A program made the translations under genes and the position numbers. Shown piece by piece: positions 19,196-64,000 of a stretch of DNA of 64,000 nt. Under the pieces are notes generated by a model. The model did no database searches. It had not been told where the DNA came from and saw nothing but the letters and a program-made list of their open reading frames with translations. Position 1 is the first letter of the stretch. Every line of letters begins with the position of its first letter. This DNA is from Phymorhynchus buccinoides (lineage: Eukaryota; Mollusca; Gastropoda; Neogastropoda; Raphitomidae), in the NCBI GenBank assembly GCA_017654935.2, contig CM065684.1:54627692-54691691 (forward strand), given 5' to 3'.

Positions 19196-19384
19196 TGGCA
19201 CATGAGCGCAGATGCATCATTCTGCGGTCATGGGCCTAAGAAATACTTAGGCCCAGCATGTCCATCTTCGGCTGGAGGTAATCTCTGTCGATGACAATAT
19301 TGGTAAGCAAAGGGAAAAGGCAGAAACAGAGACAGATTAGAGAAAGTACAAGCACAAAAGGTGGGCAAACTATTTGTAAAACCG
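19196..19384 (+). repeat. dispersed repeat fragment, family G variant
   Basis: TGAGCGCAGATGCATCATTC and TTAGGCCCAGCATGTCC are repeated at about 43670-43740; GCAAAGGGAAAAGGCAGA and AGTACAAGCACA link it to family G. Confidence 0.6.
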
Positions 19385-20032
19385 TTAAAGGGGCACCCTG
19401 ACGGACGAGTTTTTGCAAGAAACACGTTGAGATCACCATGAAACACCCTTTACGGAGATCACCACCATGAAAACACCCTTTACGGAGATCACCACCATGA
19501 AAACACCCTTTACGGAGATCACCACCATGAAAACACCCTTTACGGAGATCACAACACTCATTTTGCTCTGGTTTCCTAGAAATCAAACCGTCAAATCGGC
19601 GATTCGTCCTTGGCGGAGGTGCTGGAAATCAAACTCTTTCACTGACAGAGAAGGCGTGTGCCGTCTCTTTTCTAATGGCCACCTGAGTTTAGACCAAATT
19701 GTTTGCATGAAATGTTCGCAATACAAGCCTTTTTATTTATTTATTTTAATTTTTATAGTTTATCTAAAGGAGTTTCGCTCACAACAAATGATATAGCTTT
19801 TTTTTTTAACTGCACTACAAAAAAGAAAAAGCTTTAACCACAATAGGATTGGCCTCCACCCACCCCATACAAAATGGCTTCTCTCTCTCCGGTATCTCCG
19901 CCAAGGAGGAATAGCCGTTTTGATTTATAGGAAACCAGAGCAAAGCGAGTACTCCGATCCTTGAAAAGGCCGTCTTTCTAGTGATCTCAATGTGTTCCTT
20001 GCAAAAACTCATCCGTCAGGGTCCACCTTTAA
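19385..20032. mobile_element. family A MITE with 30-bp tandem expansion in its terminal repeat
   Basis: TTAA edges and standard family A ends. Within the left inverted repeat, a 30-base unit (ATGAAAACACCCTTTACGGA…) occurs four times at about 19437-19550. Confidence 0.88.
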
Positions 20033-20039
20033 GACTTGG

Positions 20040-20500
20040 GGGGAAAAGGGCATCTCCTCAAGATTAAAACTTCTGACATTTGATTTTTTGCATTCACTTT
20101 TCTCTGAATTCAGAGAATTGTCTGAAAATTACAATGCATGTACACGCAAAAGAATGTGCATCGTCCCTCATTCTTTCCTGCTCTAATTTTATTAACCCAT
20201 CCTTCCTCTTTCTGGAGTTTTGTCAGCGAGTGAGAGAGAATGAGGAAAGCGTTTTTTTTTAGTTTATGCCAATGTGTTGAAACCTATTCAGTCTGTGTTG
20301 CTCACTTTTGTCCATCATCTTTCTCTCCCTGCACCCCCCCCCCCTCCCCCCCAGTTTATGTTGTACAATGAGTGCTTGCGAAAACATTTTTTGAATACTG
20401 CTTTGGCACTTATGCGCATGTACCACATACTCTTACAATTTTGTGCGCACGCATTTTTACACACACACACTTTGACCAAACATATACCGGGTAAACTTTT
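20040..20500. other. intergenic between transposon nest and hnRNP L 3' end
   Basis: No gene. Poly-C tract at 20333-20352. The downstream end of the minus-strand hnRNP L transcript should lie just to the right. Confidence 0.5.
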
Positions 20501-20532
20501 ACACACACACAAATTTGAGTGAAATCAATCCT

Positions 20533-20538
20533 TTTATT
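20533..20538 (-). promoter_or_regulatory. candidate polyadenylation signal of hnRNP L
   Basis: AATAAA on the minus strand, about 380 bases beyond the more distal stop codon (20916). Best-placed signal, not proven. Confidence 0.45.
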
Positions 20539-20915
20539 TCAGCATTAGAAACCACAATGCATCCAAATTTATGTGCCTTTTCTGTCTTCACACTGGCCAT
20601 CCTGCTCCCAACATCAATTGCCATCGTTAAATATAAAAAAATTACTAATATTTCCACCAGTGTCACAACGATGCAAAAACAAAAAAAATTGAAGAAACTG
20701 CACATGATTACGAGCACCGACAACATCAACTTGTGTTAACAAACTTCAACGGGCCATAGAACCGCACAGTGACTTTTAAAAGAGAAAAAAAGATATTAGC
20801 TGTATACACAATAGCTTGTTTGACGATGTCAAACCAAGCCAACAGGTAGTAAAACATGCCGAGTGAAAGGTGTTTGATTTATCGTGTGTGTGTGTGTGTG
20901 TGTATGCTGTTTTCT

Positions 20916-51117
<30,202 letters not shown>

Positions 51118-51286
51118 TGCTTCGTCGCCCTCTTGCTGCTCGTAAGATGCGTGCGCCGTCCGTCTGGTTTTTCCACTTCGGGATGTTTCGGCTAAACTCG
51201 TGAACACCACAACGAGTCTCCGAGGTCAAGCAGACTGCCCCTTTTACCTACGCCTTCAGGGACTTGTTTAGCCTAGCGTTGCAAAC
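51118..51286. promoter_or_regulatory. shared bidirectional promoter region of hnRNP L and GALM
   Basis: Only 169 bases separate the two start codons, which face away from each other, so both 5' UTRs and core promoters must lie here or overlap (unless untranslated exons exist farther away). No TATA box. Moderately GC-rich relative to flanks. Confidence 0.7.
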
Positions 51287-62651
<11,365 letters not shown>

Positions 62652-64000
62652 AGCTCCACAATGATGCTGCATCTTCGCAAGAAGCTATGTAATGCTTTCA
62701 ATTTCTATTTAGTATTTTGACTAATGTTGACTGTTGCCAAGTATGTTTTGTTATTGTTGTTTATTTGTTTGTTTGTTGTTTTCTGAGAACTGAGGTTGTA
62801 CTGGAAGTGCTCATAAATGATGTCCAGTATGTGTGAATAAGGAAGGGCAAAATGGTATCTGTTTGGTTTCAGATTATAAGATTCTGCTTCTTTTTTCTTT
62901 TCAAACATAATCTTTTAGACTGGAATAGAATTATTTCCAACAGTATTTTGCTTCAATTTTTGTTTATCGCTTTGCAACTAGATTTTGTTTTATACGTATT
63001 TCAGTATTTCTTTTCTACTAAGGCTAGAATTATTATTAGAATGCAATTTGTGGATAATTATTTTGGCTGTTAAGTGTTAAGATTATTGGTTTTACCATGA
63101 CCATAAACCTCTATGTTTTGTTTGTTAGTTGGTGTTTTTATTATTTTATTATTAGTTGAAAAATGGTGTTTGTAGCTACAAGGTTGACTATGCCTGTTGA
63201 TTGCATTGGGGTGTTTGTAGCTACAAGGTTGACTATGTCTGTTGATTGCATTGGGGTGTTTGTAGCTACAAGGTTGACTATGTCTGTTGATTGTATTGGG
63301 GTGTTTGTAGCTACAAGGTTGACTATGCCTGTTGATTGCATTGGGGTGTTTGTAGCTACAAGGTTGACTATGTCTGTTGATTGCATTGGGGTGTTTGTAG
63401 CTACAAGGTTGACTATGTCTTGGGGTGTTTGTAGCTACAAGGTTGACTATGTCTGTTGATTGCATTGGGGTGTGTGCCTTTCACGTAACTCAAAGAGTAA
63501 CTTGCTTGTAAAGACCATCTTTGGACCTTTTTGTGTCTATTTTCTTGAAGTGTGTTAACTTTACTGTTATAGACATTCATCTGTATACTGCTTGCTGTCC
63601 TGTTTTGTTATATTTTAGCTCTATGAGTATGAGGTAAATGTTATGAGACATTGAAAGTATCTGTTGTTTTTCTAGTTTTGTTTCGATTTTGATATTCTCT
63701 TATTTGGGGACAACCAATAGACACTGAGGTATACATTTTGATATAGATTTTATACTTTGTTTATCTATCTGATCATCTTTTATTCTTGGATTGTTATTGG
63801 TGGACATTCAAAGAATAAGCAGTTTTTGAGAATTATTTTGAAATGTTACACAGTGCTCAATAACAAACTTTTTGCACTTTTAGTAAAGGTCAAGATTGGC
63901 CATCCCCCCTGCATTTCTCGGTTAATTCCATTTTCCCGTTTTTGCCTTTCTTACCAAACATAAAGCTGTATTTTATTAACCTTTTTAGCTAATAACGTTT
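62652..64000 (+). other. GALM 3' UTR / downstream region
   Basis: T-rich, no ORF of note, no perfect AATAAA found on the plus strand; variants such as CATAAA at 63959 exist. Holds a 45-bp tandem array. Confidence 0.5.
63164..63472 (+). repeat. 45-bp minisatellite, seven units, in GALM 3' region
   Basis: GTGTTTGTAGCTACAAGGTT…CTGTTGATTGCATTGGG at 63166, 63211, 63256, 63301, 63346, 63391 and 63427 (the sixth unit is shortened to 36). Each unit has the palindrome TGTAGCTACA. Confidence 0.95.

Overview
ORGANISM. This is metazoan nuclear DNA: three spliced, single-copy-looking protein genes with GT-AG introns sit in a sea of microsatellites, minisatellites and DNA-transposon debris. Gene families, intron sizes and repeat style (long GA/GT arrays, TTAA-flanked MITEs, tRNA-derived SINEs, a Ty3/gypsy LTR element) fit a mollusc, perhaps a gastropod. 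That is inference from style, not proof. LAYOUT. (1) 1-8710, plus strand: 3' part of a tectonin (beta-propeller lectin) gene, four coding exons visible, its 5' end outside the window. (2) 8710-20500: intergenic transposon nest made of TTAA-flanked MITEs, decayed LINE pieces and a young 6-kb Ty3/gypsy-type element (12243-18271) with 1.7-kb LTRs. The LTR element keeps gag and protease but has lost reverse transcriptase/RNase H and keeps only part of integrase. (3) 20500-51117, minus strand: a complete hnRNP L gene, 17 coding exons, 531 codons, four RRMs, with two alternative last exons. All exon phases close. (4) 51287-62651, plus strand: a complete aldose 1-epimerase (galactose mutarotase, GALM) gene, 8 exons, 358 codons, all four catalytic residues present, followed by a 3' region with a 45-bp tandem array. 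hnRNP L and GALM are head to head, only 169 bp between start codons, so they probably share a bidirectional promoter. HOW IT WORKS TOGETHER. The genes are functionally unrelated (secreted/egg-type lectin family; splicing regulator; galactose metabolism). What links them is architecture: in all three, segments spanning a splice junction have been tandemly copied, giving ladders of extra acceptors (tectonin 1-500; GALM exons 6 and 7) or donors (tectonin exon at 4927; hnRNP L exons 2 and 12), plus a duplicated last exon in hnRNP L. The most striking is hnRNP L exon 12. Nine extra copies of its last 44 nt with the donor alternate with sense-strand CA repeats, the known binding motif of hnRNP L itself, and inclusion of one copy would shift the frame. 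This looks like a candidate autoregulatory poison-exon array. Several MITEs have also grown internal minisatellites, the largest a 4-kb array of roughly fifty units within hnRNP L intron 8. All exon calls come from reading translated sequence and splice phases by eye; no database search was possible.
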